NCBI GenBank assembly: GCA_022561215.1
Contig: JADFRQ010000012.1
Location: 1-64,000 of the forward strand
Length of the DNA stretch: 64,000 nt
Reading direction: 5' to 3'
From: Chloroflexota bacterium
GTDB taxonomy: Bacteria > Chloroflexota > Anaerolineae > Anaerolineales > E44-bin32
This document shows, one piece after another, positions 8,583 to 16,653 of the stretch. Both the position numbers and the translations under genes were made by a program. Each line of letters opens with the position of its first letter. Position 1 is the first letter of the stretch. The notes beneath the pieces were generated by a model, which did no database searches, was not told where the DNA came from, and saw only the letters and a program-made list of their open reading frames with translations.

Positions 8583-9683
8583 CTAAGTCGATTCGTTTGC
8601 GATATCAAATGCAGCGTAAATCAGTGACTGGAGCGAGTTAAATCCTCGTTCAATCGGGTCAATTTCGATATATTCCTCAAGGCTATGTGCGCCTCCGCCT
8701 TTCGTGATGCCAACACAAACTGCGGGAAACCCCATGCTCAATGGGATGCTGGCATCTGTAGATCCTGCCTCAAGATAACAGCGCTTTACGCCGACTGCGC
8801 GCAGCGAAGATTGCGCGGCAAGGACCAGCGCATGGTCTTGGGGAAGCCCACCGATCGGACGTTCGCCGATGGTTTTCAGATGCAATTTGATTTCCGCATT
8901 TTTGTACATTAAAACAGTGTTCTCAATTTCCTTCGAAAGTTTGGCAAGGTGATCGGCATCCTCCGATCTTAAGTCAATTTCAAAGTGAGCCCGGCTGGCG
9001 ATGGTGTTGATGGTTGTGCCTCCATGCAGAATTCCAATGTTTAATGAGCTTTTCGGCGCATCGCCAAGTGGAATATTGAGAATTGATGCGCCGACCTCGA
9101 TTAAGGCATGCACAGCAGATGGGCGCCCTTTATGAATCCAGGAATGACCGCCGATTCCCTCGGCATCGAGCTGGAAACGGCGGATAGGCAAACCGCGATG
9201 GTAAATATGGCCAAACGCCATACCCTCGATAATGATGTATGCGGATACCTTTTTGCCAAATCGGGCGACGACATTTTTCATCCCCACTAGATTTCCTAGT
9301 CCTTCCTCACCAATATTCGCCACCAGCCAAATATCCCCTGGAGGTGAGTTCCCCGAAATTTCAATCGCCAATTCCACCAGGATGGCAATACCAATGGCAT
9401 TGTCCCCGACACCAGGACCAACCAGTCGGTCGGCAGTTCGGTGAGAATCCAGAGGGGCATCAATAGGAAAAACCGAATCCAAGTGAGCGCTCACGATAAC
9501 CGGATTCTGATTTCCGCCTGGAATTCGAAAGTAAACGTTGCCAATCGGATCCTGCTCTGCCGTGCCAATGGCAAGGCGGTTAAACTCCTTATGAAGCCAC
9601 GCCGCACGTGCGCCTTCTGAAAAAGTTGGCGCGGGGATAGCCTGGATGATAAGTGCACGTTCCAAAAGGGCTTCGAGATTCAC
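8583..9683 (-). CDS. M20-family metallopeptidase / amidohydrolase
   Basis: A 366-residue zinc-dependent exopeptidase or deacylase of the M20/M28 clan, acting in the cytoplasm since no signal is seen. Metal-site motifs are SAHLDSVF near residue 66, GVGDNAIG near 93 and GEEGLGN near 127. The insert IGGHSWIHKG matches the M20 dimerisation/lid domain and is followed by the conserved HGGTTIN. It starts 2 bp after the stop of the upstream PfkB kinase gene, so the two form one operon. Substrate is unknown. In an Amadori-product salvage setting it could release amino acids, but this is only a suggestion from the neighbours. Confidence 0.88.
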   Translation of the reverse strand: MNLEALLERALIIQAIPAPTFSEGARAAWLHKEFNRLAIGTAEQDPIGNVYFRIPGGNQNPVIVSAHLDSVFPIDAPLDSHRTADRLVGPGVGDNAIGIAILVELAIEISGNSPPGDIWLVANIGEEGLGNLVGMKNVVARFGKKVSAYIIIEGMAFGHIYHRGLPIRRFQLDAEGIGGHSWIHKGRPSAVHALIEVGASILNIPLGDAPKSSLNIGILHGGTTINTIASRAHFEIDLRSEDADHLAKLSKEIENTVLMYKNAEIKLHLKTIGERPIGGLPQDHALVLAAQSSLRAVGVKRCYLEAGSTDASIPLSMGFPAVCVGITKGGGAHSLEEYIEIDPIERGFNSLQSLIYAAFDIANEST

Positions 9684-9685
9684 GC

Positions 9686-10696
9686 TTATATTTCTCGAAC
9701 CGCGGGGCGTAATACCGAAAGCCTGGCCTCGGCGAGCTCGGGTAGGGCTTCGAGCGGATAAAGAGGCCCGATTCCTTCAATTGTCATCGAGGCCGATACC
9801 GATCCCCGGAGCGCGGCCTCAACCGGATCATGGGTGAGATCGAATCCCACGAGAAAACCTCCGCAAAACGAGTCGCCAGCGCCGGTAACGTCTATCATCC
9901 GGGCGGGATAAGCGGGAATATGCCAGCGACGCTTCGAATCATTATCCCAAATATATTGGCCGCGGGCACCATTTTTGATTATTGCGAATCGACATCCCAT
10001 CGCGGTAAATGCTTCGGCCATTTCCCAAATATCATAATTCATCTTGTTGAAAAATGATTGCGCCTCATCATGGCTTGGCAAAAACGCATCCAGGCCATGC
10101 AGGAGCAAGGGCAGGTCGTCATGAAAATCTGGCACCATATAACGTGCAGAAGGATCCAGGATAATGAATGGATTTCCCCTTTCCTTGATCGATTGCGGGA
10201 GCACTGCGTGGGTAACAAAATGAGCAGGCGCCATATGAACGGCTTGCAGTCGATCAAGATTTGCAGGCAGGTCCTCGGCTCGGATCGTCAGCGGGGTAAA
10301 ATTTCTGCGATCATCCTGATCCTCTGTTGAAGAGTGATAGTCGAGTAAAAACTTGGGCAAGGGATGGTTAATGCGCAGGAAATGGGATGCCGGATTCGTA
10401 TCGACTCTCTTTTCCTCTGAAAGGTAGGCATAAAAAGTGCGCGTATCGAGATGCTGGGGAAGAATATGGATCCCCTGCGTTTCAATCCCGTTACGTTCTA
10501 TTTTTTTCAACCAAACATCAGGGTAATTTGAACCCACGCGACTGATAATTCCTACGGATTCTGACCACAATCTTGCACCGGCCGCGGCAAAAACTGCATT
10601 GCCGCCCAGAACACCGAGGTGCACCTGACCATCGTGAGTGATAAAATAATCTTCCCGCATTCCCCCAATAAATAGATATTTGCTCAAATTGGTCAC
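9686..10696 (-). CDS. PfkB-family carbohydrate kinase
   Basis: A 336-residue ribokinase-fold sugar or nucleoside kinase. The GG substrate motif is present early (VLGGNAVFAAAGA near residue 30), and the ATP/anion-hole signature DVTGAGDSFCGGF lies near residue 268 with the catalytic Asp in GAGD. It starts with GTG at 10696. A TATAAT on the minus strand ends 11 nt upstream, so the mRNA may be almost leaderless. It is divergent from a SIS-domain gene and in operon with an M20 peptidase. The kinase plus SIS pairing is known from fructosamine (Frl) and amino-sugar catabolism, but the true substrate cannot be read from sequence. Confidence 0.88.
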   Translation of the reverse strand: MTNLSKYLFIGGMREDYFITHDGQVHLGVLGGNAVFAAAGARLWSESVGIISRVGSNYPDVWLKKIERNGIETQGIHILPQHLDTRTFYAYLSEEKRVDTNPASHFLRINHPLPKFLLDYHSSTEDQDDRRNFTPLTIRAEDLPANLDRLQAVHMAPAHFVTHAVLPQSIKERGNPFIILDPSARYMVPDFHDDLPLLLHGLDAFLPSHDEAQSFFNKMNYDIWEMAEAFTAMGCRFAIIKNGARGQYIWDNDSKRRWHIPAYPARMIDVTGAGDSFCGGFLVGFDLTHDPVEAALRGSVSASMTIEGIGPLYPLEALPELAEARLSVLRPAVREI

Positions 10697-10707
10697 CCTT
10701 GAAAAGG

Positions 10708-10715
10708 ATTATAAC
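10708..10715. promoter_or_regulatory. overlapping divergent -10 elements
   Basis: The sequence ATTATAAC contains TATAAT on the minus strand (10713 to 10708) for the PfkB operon and TATAAC on the plus strand (10710-10715) for the SIS gene. If both are used, RNA polymerase could serve only one direction at a time. Confidence 0.4.
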
Positions 10716-10738
10716 GATCGAGATAAGGAGGAGCAATT

Positions 10739-11842
10739 ATGATTAACTCACTTACCCAACAAATTGATCGCGCGCCTGATTACCTGGCTGCTGCCTGGCC
10801 AGCGGCTTACCAAGCCGCGTGTGCACTCCCGAAGTATAGGCTAGAAGGTTTGGATGAAATTCTACTATTGGGCTCCGGTGATTCCTATCACGCAGCTCTT
10901 GCCATTGAGATGGCAATTGCCCACTGGACTTCGAACAGGGTGCGGGCTGCTCCAGCCATGTTTGCCGGTCGTTATTTGCTGCCCCGTATGCGCGCGCGCG
11001 GCGTGCAAGGCTTGGTGGTGGGAATTAGCGCTTCAGGGGAGGTGGCTAGGACGATTGAGGCGCTAGAACTTGCCAATGATGGGGGTTTTCAGACCCTGGC
11101 CGTGACTTCGAATTCGAGGAGTACGCTCGCCATGACGGCAAACAGGATAATCAAGATTTCGGTTCCAGAAATGGAGGTGGTTCCAGGTATTCTCAGCTAC
11201 CTTGCATCCTTGCTGATGGGGTTTGCATTATGTGCGGTTTTGGCGAGTGAGCCGGCAGACGAGGAAATTACCGCGGGCATTACGCTCCTTCCTCAAATTT
11301 TGGACGATTGGGGAACTGCTCAACTCGAAAAAGTATCCCGGTTTGGAGAGAAAATAATCGGCCGGGAGCCGATCGTTTTCCTGGGCGCGGGGCCGGCCTA
11401 TGGCTCTGCCTTATTTGCTGCGGCGAAAGTTGTGGAAGCAACAGGTGTGCAAGCATGGGGTCAGGAGCTTGAAGAATGGGCGCATCTTGAATATTTTTGT
11501 GAACCCGCGGCCATGCCAACATGGTTTCTGAGCTCTGGGGGCAGGGCAAACAGTCGAGAAAACGAGCTGCTTACCGCGGCGAAGGAGATCGGCCGAAAAG
11601 TCATCATTAACCGCTGGGCGATTAAGGCCGATTTACCTCGTAGCACGATGGAGGTTCTTTCCCCATTCGGGCTTTGGCTAGGCCCCTCACTGTTCGCGGC
11701 TACATTAAGTGACCAGCTGGAGGAATCTCCCTTTCGAGGTTTTGGTGGCGGCCGCAGTGCACGGGAAGGAGGTGGGCCCAGTCGAATTCGATCAAGCGCC
11801 AGGGTAAAAAATTTTCAAGAATTAATGGAGCAGCATAAATGA
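10739..11842 (+). CDS. tandem SIS-domain sugar-phosphate isomerase/deglycase-like protein
   Basis: A 367-residue protein with two sugar-isomerase (SIS) domains, resembling the isomerase half of GlmS and the AgaS/FrlB group. The first SIS domain (about 30-180) contains LLLGSGDSYHAAL and VVGISASGEVARTIEAL, the phosphosugar-binding Ser/Thr loops. The second (about 195-330) contains FLGAGPAYGSALFAAAKVVE and the Glu of QELEEWAHLEYF. The C-terminus carries an unusual Gly/Arg/Ser-rich tail (RGFGGGRSAREGGG). There is no glutaminase domain, so it is not a glucosamine synthase. The start is supported by AAGGAGGAG before ATG 10739. Divergent from the PfkB kinase gene. Confidence 0.85.
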   Translation: MINSLTQQIDRAPDYLAAAWPAAYQAACALPKYRLEGLDEILLLGSGDSYHAALAIEMAIAHWTSNRVRAAPAMFAGRYLLPRMRARGVQGLVVGISASGEVARTIEALELANDGGFQTLAVTSNSRSTLAMTANRIIKISVPEMEVVPGILSYLASLLMGFALCAVLASEPADEEITAGITLLPQILDDWGTAQLEKVSRFGEKIIGREPIVFLGAGPAYGSALFAAAKVVEATGVQAWGQELEEWAHLEYFCEPAAMPTWFLSSGGRANSRENELLTAAKEIGRKVIINRWAIKADLPRSTMEVLSPFGLWLGPSLFAATLSDQLEESPFRGFGGGRSAREGGGPSRIRSSARVKNFQELMEQHK

Positions 11843-11948
11843 CAATACATATTTATGAAGAAGCATCCTCGTTTAAAAAATTTGAATGTTAATGCAAAGG
11901 CATTTAATGTTTTAAGGTAATTGAGAAGGGATTTATTGGCAACAATCT

Positions 11949-12020
11949 TTGCAGAGGCATTGAAAAGCGATATAATGCAATTTGGCGGCAGCGAAGAATC
12001 CCTTTTGCTGCCAATTTTTT
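11949..12020 (+). promoter_or_regulatory. promoter followed at once by terminator-like hairpin
   Basis: TTGCAG at 11949-11954, a 16-bp spacer and TATAAT at 11971-11976 make a good sigma-70 promoter. The predicted transcript starts near 11983. From 11982 it can fold TTGG...GCAG against CTGCCAA (12008-12014), directly followed by six T. This could be an attenuator or the end of a roughly 40-nt RNA ahead of the regulator gene at 12039. Confidence 0.4.
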
Positions 12021-12038
12021 ACCGCTGGGGTCTGCTGA

Positions 12039-12704
12039 ATGACGATTGCCAATGTGTTACTAATTGAAAGCGGCAGAACCAGCGTTCCCTCCTTTGCGCC
12101 AGCACTTGAAAAAAAAGGCTACTCCGTAAGCATTCATCATAAGTTAGATCGTGCGCTCAAAGCCGCAGCAAAGAAATCTCCTGATATCGTCGTTCTAGAC
12201 GCAGCCTCGATGAGAACATCAGGAACGCGCATGAGCCGCATTGTGCGATCTCAATTAAATGGATTGCCCATCATCCTGGTTTCTCCGGCGGGATCCAATC
12301 CCGATCCTGGAAACGGCGCAAGTATGACATTGATTCATCCATTTACCCCACGCAAGTTGCTCAATCGTATTGCTCGTCTCCTTCCCGGCGATGATAGTTA
12401 TATGATAGAAGTGGGACCCATCCGATTAAATTTGGCCCAACGTAAAGTATTTTCCTATGATAAAGAAGCGAGATTAACCCCTAAAGAAGCCAAGTTGCTT
12501 GAAGTTTTTATCCTCAACCCGGGTCGCTTGTTGACGCGTAAGGCTCTCATTCGCGAGGTGTGGCATACCGACTACACTGGCGATACCAGGACCCTGGATG
12601 TTCATATGAGTTGGCTCAGACAGGCGATTGAGCCGGATTCTACGCGGCCCATATTTTTGAAAACCATTCGAGGTATGGGTTACCGTTTCGATCTCCCCGA
12701 TTAA
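12039..12704 (+). CDS. OmpR/PhoB-type winged-helix regulator with atypical receiver
   Basis: A 221-residue DNA-binding response regulator. The C-terminal domain (about 125-220) is a clear OmpR winged helix (LTPKEAKLLEVFILNPGRLL, the DVHMSWLRQAIE recognition-helix region, TIRGMGYRF). The N-terminal receiver keeps the acceptor Asp in VVLDAAS near residue 51. However, the acidic pair that binds magnesium is missing (VLLIESGR instead of VDDE type) and the Lys of KPF is replaced by His (IHPF). It may therefore act without phosphorylation. No histidine kinase is adjacent. The expected DNA targets are unknown. Confidence 0.85.
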   Translation: MTIANVLLIESGRTSVPSFAPALEKKGYSVSIHHKLDRALKAAAKKSPDIVVLDAASMRTSGTRMSRIVRSQLNGLPIILVSPAGSNPDPGNGASMTLIHPFTPRKLLNRIARLLPGDDSYMIEVGPIRLNLAQRKVFSYDKEARLTPKEAKLLEVFILNPGRLLTRKALIREVWHTDYTGDTRTLDVHMSWLRQAIEPDSTRPIFLKTIRGMGYRFDLPD

Positions 12705-12869
12705 ATTGAACTAGTTTTATCCCCTATACCAGCGTGCGGCGCCCTTTGATGATTCCAACCGAGGTCCTGCATTAAATCTGGGTATGCATTAACGTGGAGG
12801 ACGAGGACAGCTTTAGACAACGGGTTGCGCAGAGAAGAGCGCCGGCGCCCATTTCTGGTATTGCAACCA

Positions 12870-14198
12870 CTATTCAATTAGAACATCGAACTCGAGGGTA
12901 CCGCTGGATCCTTCTTGATCGGAGCAGCGAACAACGACTTGATAGGCGCCCGTTTTTTCGTACGTGTGCGAGAGCGTCATCTTAAGATCATCGTCCCTCC
13001 AGCCGCGCACACTTTGATCTTGGCTGGAAAAGATCTGTCCGTCAAAATTCCAATCAACTTCAATTATATTTATACATTCTGGAAAGGGAATTATCGTTCC
13101 CCCGCGGATGCCTTTCAAAAGGATCGTTGCACTTTTACCGACAATCTGCAGATCAGCTTCTGGGTGGAAAGTATTGTTCGTTGGGTATGCGCTTGTTTGG
13201 TAGAGCTCGATTTCAGGGCGTTTGTCCATCAGCAGCAATCTGCGGTAAGCAGTCATGATAGCCAGGGGAACGGAATCACACCCGATCCATTTTCTTCCGT
13301 GGCGTTGTGCCACGCTTAATGTTGTACCTGACCCGCAGAAAAAATCGCCAATTAAATCACCAGGATTGCTTGACGCCAGAATAATGCGCTCCATGAGCGC
13401 CTCTGGTTTTTGAGTAGGGTATCCGGTTCGTTCGTTGTGCAGCCGGGCGACAACCGGGAAATACCACCAATCTTCTGGCACCTTGCCCTGCTCTAAATTG
13501 GGAACTTTTCCAAATCCTGCCTTCGTCGACGAGGCAAAGGTTTTAAGTGTCGAAGGGCTGTACGGGATTCTCACGTCATCGACATTAAACGTATATTCAC
13601 TTGACTTCGTATAGACGAGGATGGTGTCATGTTTGCGGTTGAACGCAGATCTTATGGGAGAAGGACCATGATAAACCCATATGATTTCATTCAGCAATCG
13701 ATCGCGACCAAATACCTCATCAAGCAGCACGCGCGCATACGCGGAGGCATGCCAATCCAGGTGCAAATACAAGGTACCCGTCGGGGCGAGAAGATGATGC
13801 ATTATTTTTAATCGGGGATAAAGCATATCCAGATAGTCGGCGCCATCACGCCAAGTATCTTGATAGACACGTTTGACAGCCCATTTTTCGGGACGGCGCG
13901 AGTCTTCATTTCTGCCGATGCGGGCACGGTATTGTTTTCCTGTAAGAAAAGGCGGATCTATGTATATCAGATCAAACTTTGTTTCGTATTCGGCGAGCAA
14001 ATTGGAGAAAATTTCCAGGTTATCGCCCAAGATGAGCTTGTTCCGCTCCTTGGATGGTTTCCCAAATCCGCTTAAAATCGACGTTTTGATCAGATGCCCT
14101 GCTTTGCTGACCGCCTGCTCACTGCGCGAATCCCATTGCAGGCGAGCAAAGCTCTTGTTCATCGAATCCGTTTCCCTTTTCGACTTTCGTGTAGTCAT
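12870..14198 (-). CDS. orphan DNA methyltransferase (beta-class) with PKD-like tail
   Basis: A 442-residue site-specific DNA methyltransferase, N6-adenine or N4-cytosine type. The catalytic motif IV (YIDPPFLTGKQY, D81) precedes the SAM-binding motif I (FFCGSGTT near 287), the order typical of the beta class, as in type III Mod-like enzymes. TGYPTQKPEALMERII is motif X-like. Residues about 350-442 form an extra domain ending in LSHTYEKTGAYQVVVRCSDQ, which resembles a PKD/Ig-like fold. There is no restriction gene on either side, so it is probably a solitary regulatory or protective methylase. A second start at Met13 (14162) is possible. Target sequence unknown. Confidence 0.85.
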   Translation of the reverse strand: MTTRKSKRETDSMNKSFARLQWDSRSEQAVSKAGHLIKTSILSGFGKPSKERNKLILGDNLEIFSNLLAEYETKFDLIYIDPPFLTGKQYRARIGRNEDSRRPEKWAVKRVYQDTWRDGADYLDMLYPRLKIMHHLLAPTGTLYLHLDWHASAYARVLLDEVFGRDRLLNEIIWVYHGPSPIRSAFNRKHDTILVYTKSSEYTFNVDDVRIPYSPSTLKTFASSTKAGFGKVPNLEQGKVPEDWWYFPVVARLHNERTGYPTQKPEALMERIILASSNPGDLIGDFFCGSGTTLSVAQRHGRKWIGCDSVPLAIMTAYRRLLLMDKRPEIELYQTSAYPTNNTFHPEADLQIVGKSATILLKGIRGGTIIPFPECINIIEVDWNFDGQIFSSQDQSVRGWRDDDLKMTLSHTYEKTGAYQVVVRCSDQEGSSGTLEFDVLIE

Positions 14199-14275
14199 CG
14201 ATAACCTGTGTTCATTTGAGAAATTTGGTCAGCCGGCGAAGATAAAATCGCACGTTAGCAAAAAAGCTATTGACC

Positions 14276-16048
14276 TTACATTACGTCTGGCGCCTGAATG
14301 CCCAGAAGGGCCAAGGAATTTTTCAATGTTTGTCGCGCCGCAGCTGTCAGACGCAAACGGAAGTTGCGCATGTTTTCATCCGCCCGCAGAACAGGGCAGC
14401 GTTGATAGAAATTGGTGAACTCTCTGGCCAAATCGTATACATAGTTCGCCAGGTGGAGAGGCTTATAGTCTTGCGCTGCACGTTGTACGGTCTCCGGAAG
14501 GCGAGAAAGTCGATCCAAGAGCGTAATTTCTGCCGCTTCAAGTGTGTATGCGGGCGATACCGGAGCAGGAATATCGCCAGCGCGCGCGAGGATGCTGTTC
14601 GCCCGCACATGTGCATATTGAATATAGGGAGATGCCTGTCCTTCGAAATTAAGTGCGCTTTCCCAGTCGAAAGTCGCAACCTTATTGGTATCCACAGCCA
14701 AGAGTGGGTACTTTAACCCACCCAGGGCAACGCTCAAAGCGACTTTTGCCTTGAGATCCTCGCTGAGCCCAGGATTTTTCTGCTGCACAATGTCCCGCGC
14801 GCGTTTTACTGCTTCCTGCAGAAGGTCATCAAACATAACTACCGTGCCTTCTCTTGAAGACATGGTGACGTCACCGGGGAGGTTGACGATCTCATAAGCC
14901 AGATGAAAACAATTCAGCGACTGCTTGAATCCCATTATCTCCAGGGTTTTAAATATCTGCTTCATGTACAGCGACTGGCGCACATCGATCACGTAGATGG
15001 ATCGATCAATATTCCACTCATCAAATTTTTTGATTGCCAAATGAAGATCTTTTGTTGCATAAAGCGAAGAGCCATCGCTTCGTAGGACTACGAGTACACG
15101 AAACGTTTCCTTATCCAAGCCCAACAGCTCATCTAATTTGATTGCTACGGTGCCACCATTTGGACGATCGTCCACGGCTATATTGCGCGTAATAAGTTCT
15201 TCTACCAATTTTTTCCCTGGTTCTTCGACTTCGCTTTCAAAGAAAAAGACATCAAAGTGTTCACCGAGAACTTCGTAAATTTGCATGATGCCTTCGATAC
15301 TCCACGATCTTGTCCGTTCCCACAATGCGATTAACTCGGGATCACGCGCATCCCATCGCTTATAGAGTTTTCTTGCCTCTTCTTCCATTTCGGGTTGATC
15401 TTCAACCAGCTGAGTCGCCTGCGAATAAATTTCCTGCATCCAGCGCGTGCGATCTCCTTGAGGTTCCTCGTCCTTATGAAATCGAAGATAACACCAAAGC
15501 CATTTGATCACGTGCCAGCCAATGTCGCCCCAATAATTAGCACGCACGGTTTCATATCCTGCAAACTCAAAGATGTTCGCCATTGCGCCACCAAGGATGA
15601 CATTCCGCAAATGGCCAACATGGAAGGCCTTGTGGGTATTGGGGGCGGAATATTCCACCATTACCTTTTCAGTTTTTGCATCGCCCCGGGCAAAATTTTC
15701 GCCGTCTGCAAGAATCGTGTCGACCACGCGACGAGCATAGACTTGCGGATCGATGGAAAGGTTAATATAGCCTCGGACAGCCTCAACACTCACAAAACCG
15801 GCCGGGGCGCCAATTGCCTTTACGAGAGCTTGCGCTATTTCCTGGGCGCGTTGAGGGATGTTTTTTACCCCGGAATCTTTTGCCGCAGCGTCCTTTGCCG
15901 CGGCTTGGAATCCGATGGCTGTTCCGAAGCCCCACTCGCCAGAAAAAGGTGTGGACGACCACACAATTTCTGCATCCCATTCAATTTTGAGCGATTTTAG
16001 TGTGCGAAGGATGATGGTTTCTACAGGATTAAGTTCTTCTTTAAACAT
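14276..16048 (-). CDS. argS: arginyl-tRNA synthetase
   Basis: Class I aminoacyl-tRNA synthetase charging tRNA-Arg in the cytoplasm, 590 residues. The HIGH signature appears as HVGHLRN within the APNTHKAFHVGHLRN stretch. A degenerate KMSKS-like element is seen as MSSREGTVV. The ArgS N-terminal additional domain (about 1-110) and the C-terminal DALR anticodon-binding domain (ending RLTAAARQTLKNSLALLGI) are complete. The start at ATG 16048 is preferred to the more upstream 16111, because the extra 21 residues do not look like the family and would run into the terminator hairpin at 16101-16132. Confidence 0.95.
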   Translation of the reverse strand: MFKEELNPVETIILRTLKSLKIEWDAEIVWSSTPFSGEWGFGTAIGFQAAAKDAAAKDSGVKNIPQRAQEIAQALVKAIGAPAGFVSVEAVRGYINLSIDPQVYARRVVDTILADGENFARGDAKTEKVMVEYSAPNTHKAFHVGHLRNVILGGAMANIFEFAGYETVRANYWGDIGWHVIKWLWCYLRFHKDEEPQGDRTRWMQEIYSQATQLVEDQPEMEEEARKLYKRWDARDPELIALWERTRSWSIEGIMQIYEVLGEHFDVFFFESEVEEPGKKLVEELITRNIAVDDRPNGGTVAIKLDELLGLDKETFRVLVVLRSDGSSLYATKDLHLAIKKFDEWNIDRSIYVIDVRQSLYMKQIFKTLEIMGFKQSLNCFHLAYEIVNLPGDVTMSSREGTVVMFDDLLQEAVKRARDIVQQKNPGLSEDLKAKVALSVALGGLKYPLLAVDTNKVATFDWESALNFEGQASPYIQYAHVRANSILARAGDIPAPVSPAYTLEAAEITLLDRLSRLPETVQRAAQDYKPLHLANYVYDLAREFTNFYQRCPVLRADENMRNFRLRLTAAARQTLKNSLALLGIQAPDVM

Positions 16049-16100
16049 ACGCTTTTCTGGCGGACACGGGCGATTATAGCATGGCTGCCTTGCAGTTAAA

Positions 16101-16132
16101 AGAAAAGACACACGCGGACGTGTGTCTTTTCT
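16101..16132 (-). terminator. rho-independent terminator of rpsT
   Basis: A perfect 14-bp inverted repeat (AGAAAAGACACACG and its complement) with a 4-nt loop. On the minus strand it is followed by a TTTT-rich tail, so it should end rpsT transcription before argS. The T-rich arms could also act on the opposite strand. Confidence 0.8.
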
Positions 16133-16161
16133 ATGGCCTCGAACAATTGCTTATTTCTTGC

Positions 16162-16437
16162 TCAAGATTTGTTTTTTAATGAATGGTAGCGGGCCAAAAG
16201 GCGGCTTTTTCGGCGGGCGCCATTGTTGGGGTGAAGCACACCCTTGGAAACGGCGCGATCAAGCGAACTGATGGCCCTCATCACTGCCTCTTCCGCCTTA
16301 GGTACATCTGCATTTTCAATACTCTGTCTGGCAATTTTAATATTTGTGCGCATGCGCGTAGTAATTCTTCGGTTTCTTGACCTGCGCTTTAAATTCTGTC
16401 GAATTCGCTTCTTAGCCGACATCGATGTAGCCAACAT
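16162..16437 (-). CDS. rpsT: 30S ribosomal protein S20
   Basis: Small basic protein binding 16S rRNA. The sequence shows the typical S20 pattern: an SAKKRIRQNLKRRSRNRR start, helices rich in Lys/Arg, and a HPNNGARRKSRLLARYHSL end. Start is uncertain: a GGAGGA stretch lies immediately before ATG 16437, which is too close for that codon, while TTG 16434 five bases after it, or ATG 16422, are alternatives. The protein is about 86-91 residues, as in the family. It is followed by its own terminator. Confidence 0.93.
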   Translation of the reverse strand: MLATSMSAKKRIRQNLKRRSRNRRITTRMRTNIKIARQSIENADVPKAEEAVMRAISSLDRAVSKGVLHPNNGARRKSRLLARYHSLKNKS

Positions 16438-16653
16438 TTCCTCCAATAAGAACGGTACAAAAGCGAATTCTAACGTACCCGAGACCGTCTGTCTAGATAG
16501 ATATTATTGCCGATTGAAACAGGAACCCAACAATCGTGGCCGCTTTGAATTTTGCGCGCCGACGAATGGTAGGCAACGCATTCATCTGTAGTTATTACGA
16601 TAAAATCCCAAATCGACGGCAGCCGCGATGAAAACTCACCATTTATTGATAAG

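Noticed and set aside
13629-14418. Plus-strand frames opposite the DNA methyltransferase
   Set aside because: Shadows of the clear methyltransferase and argS genes. No motifs.
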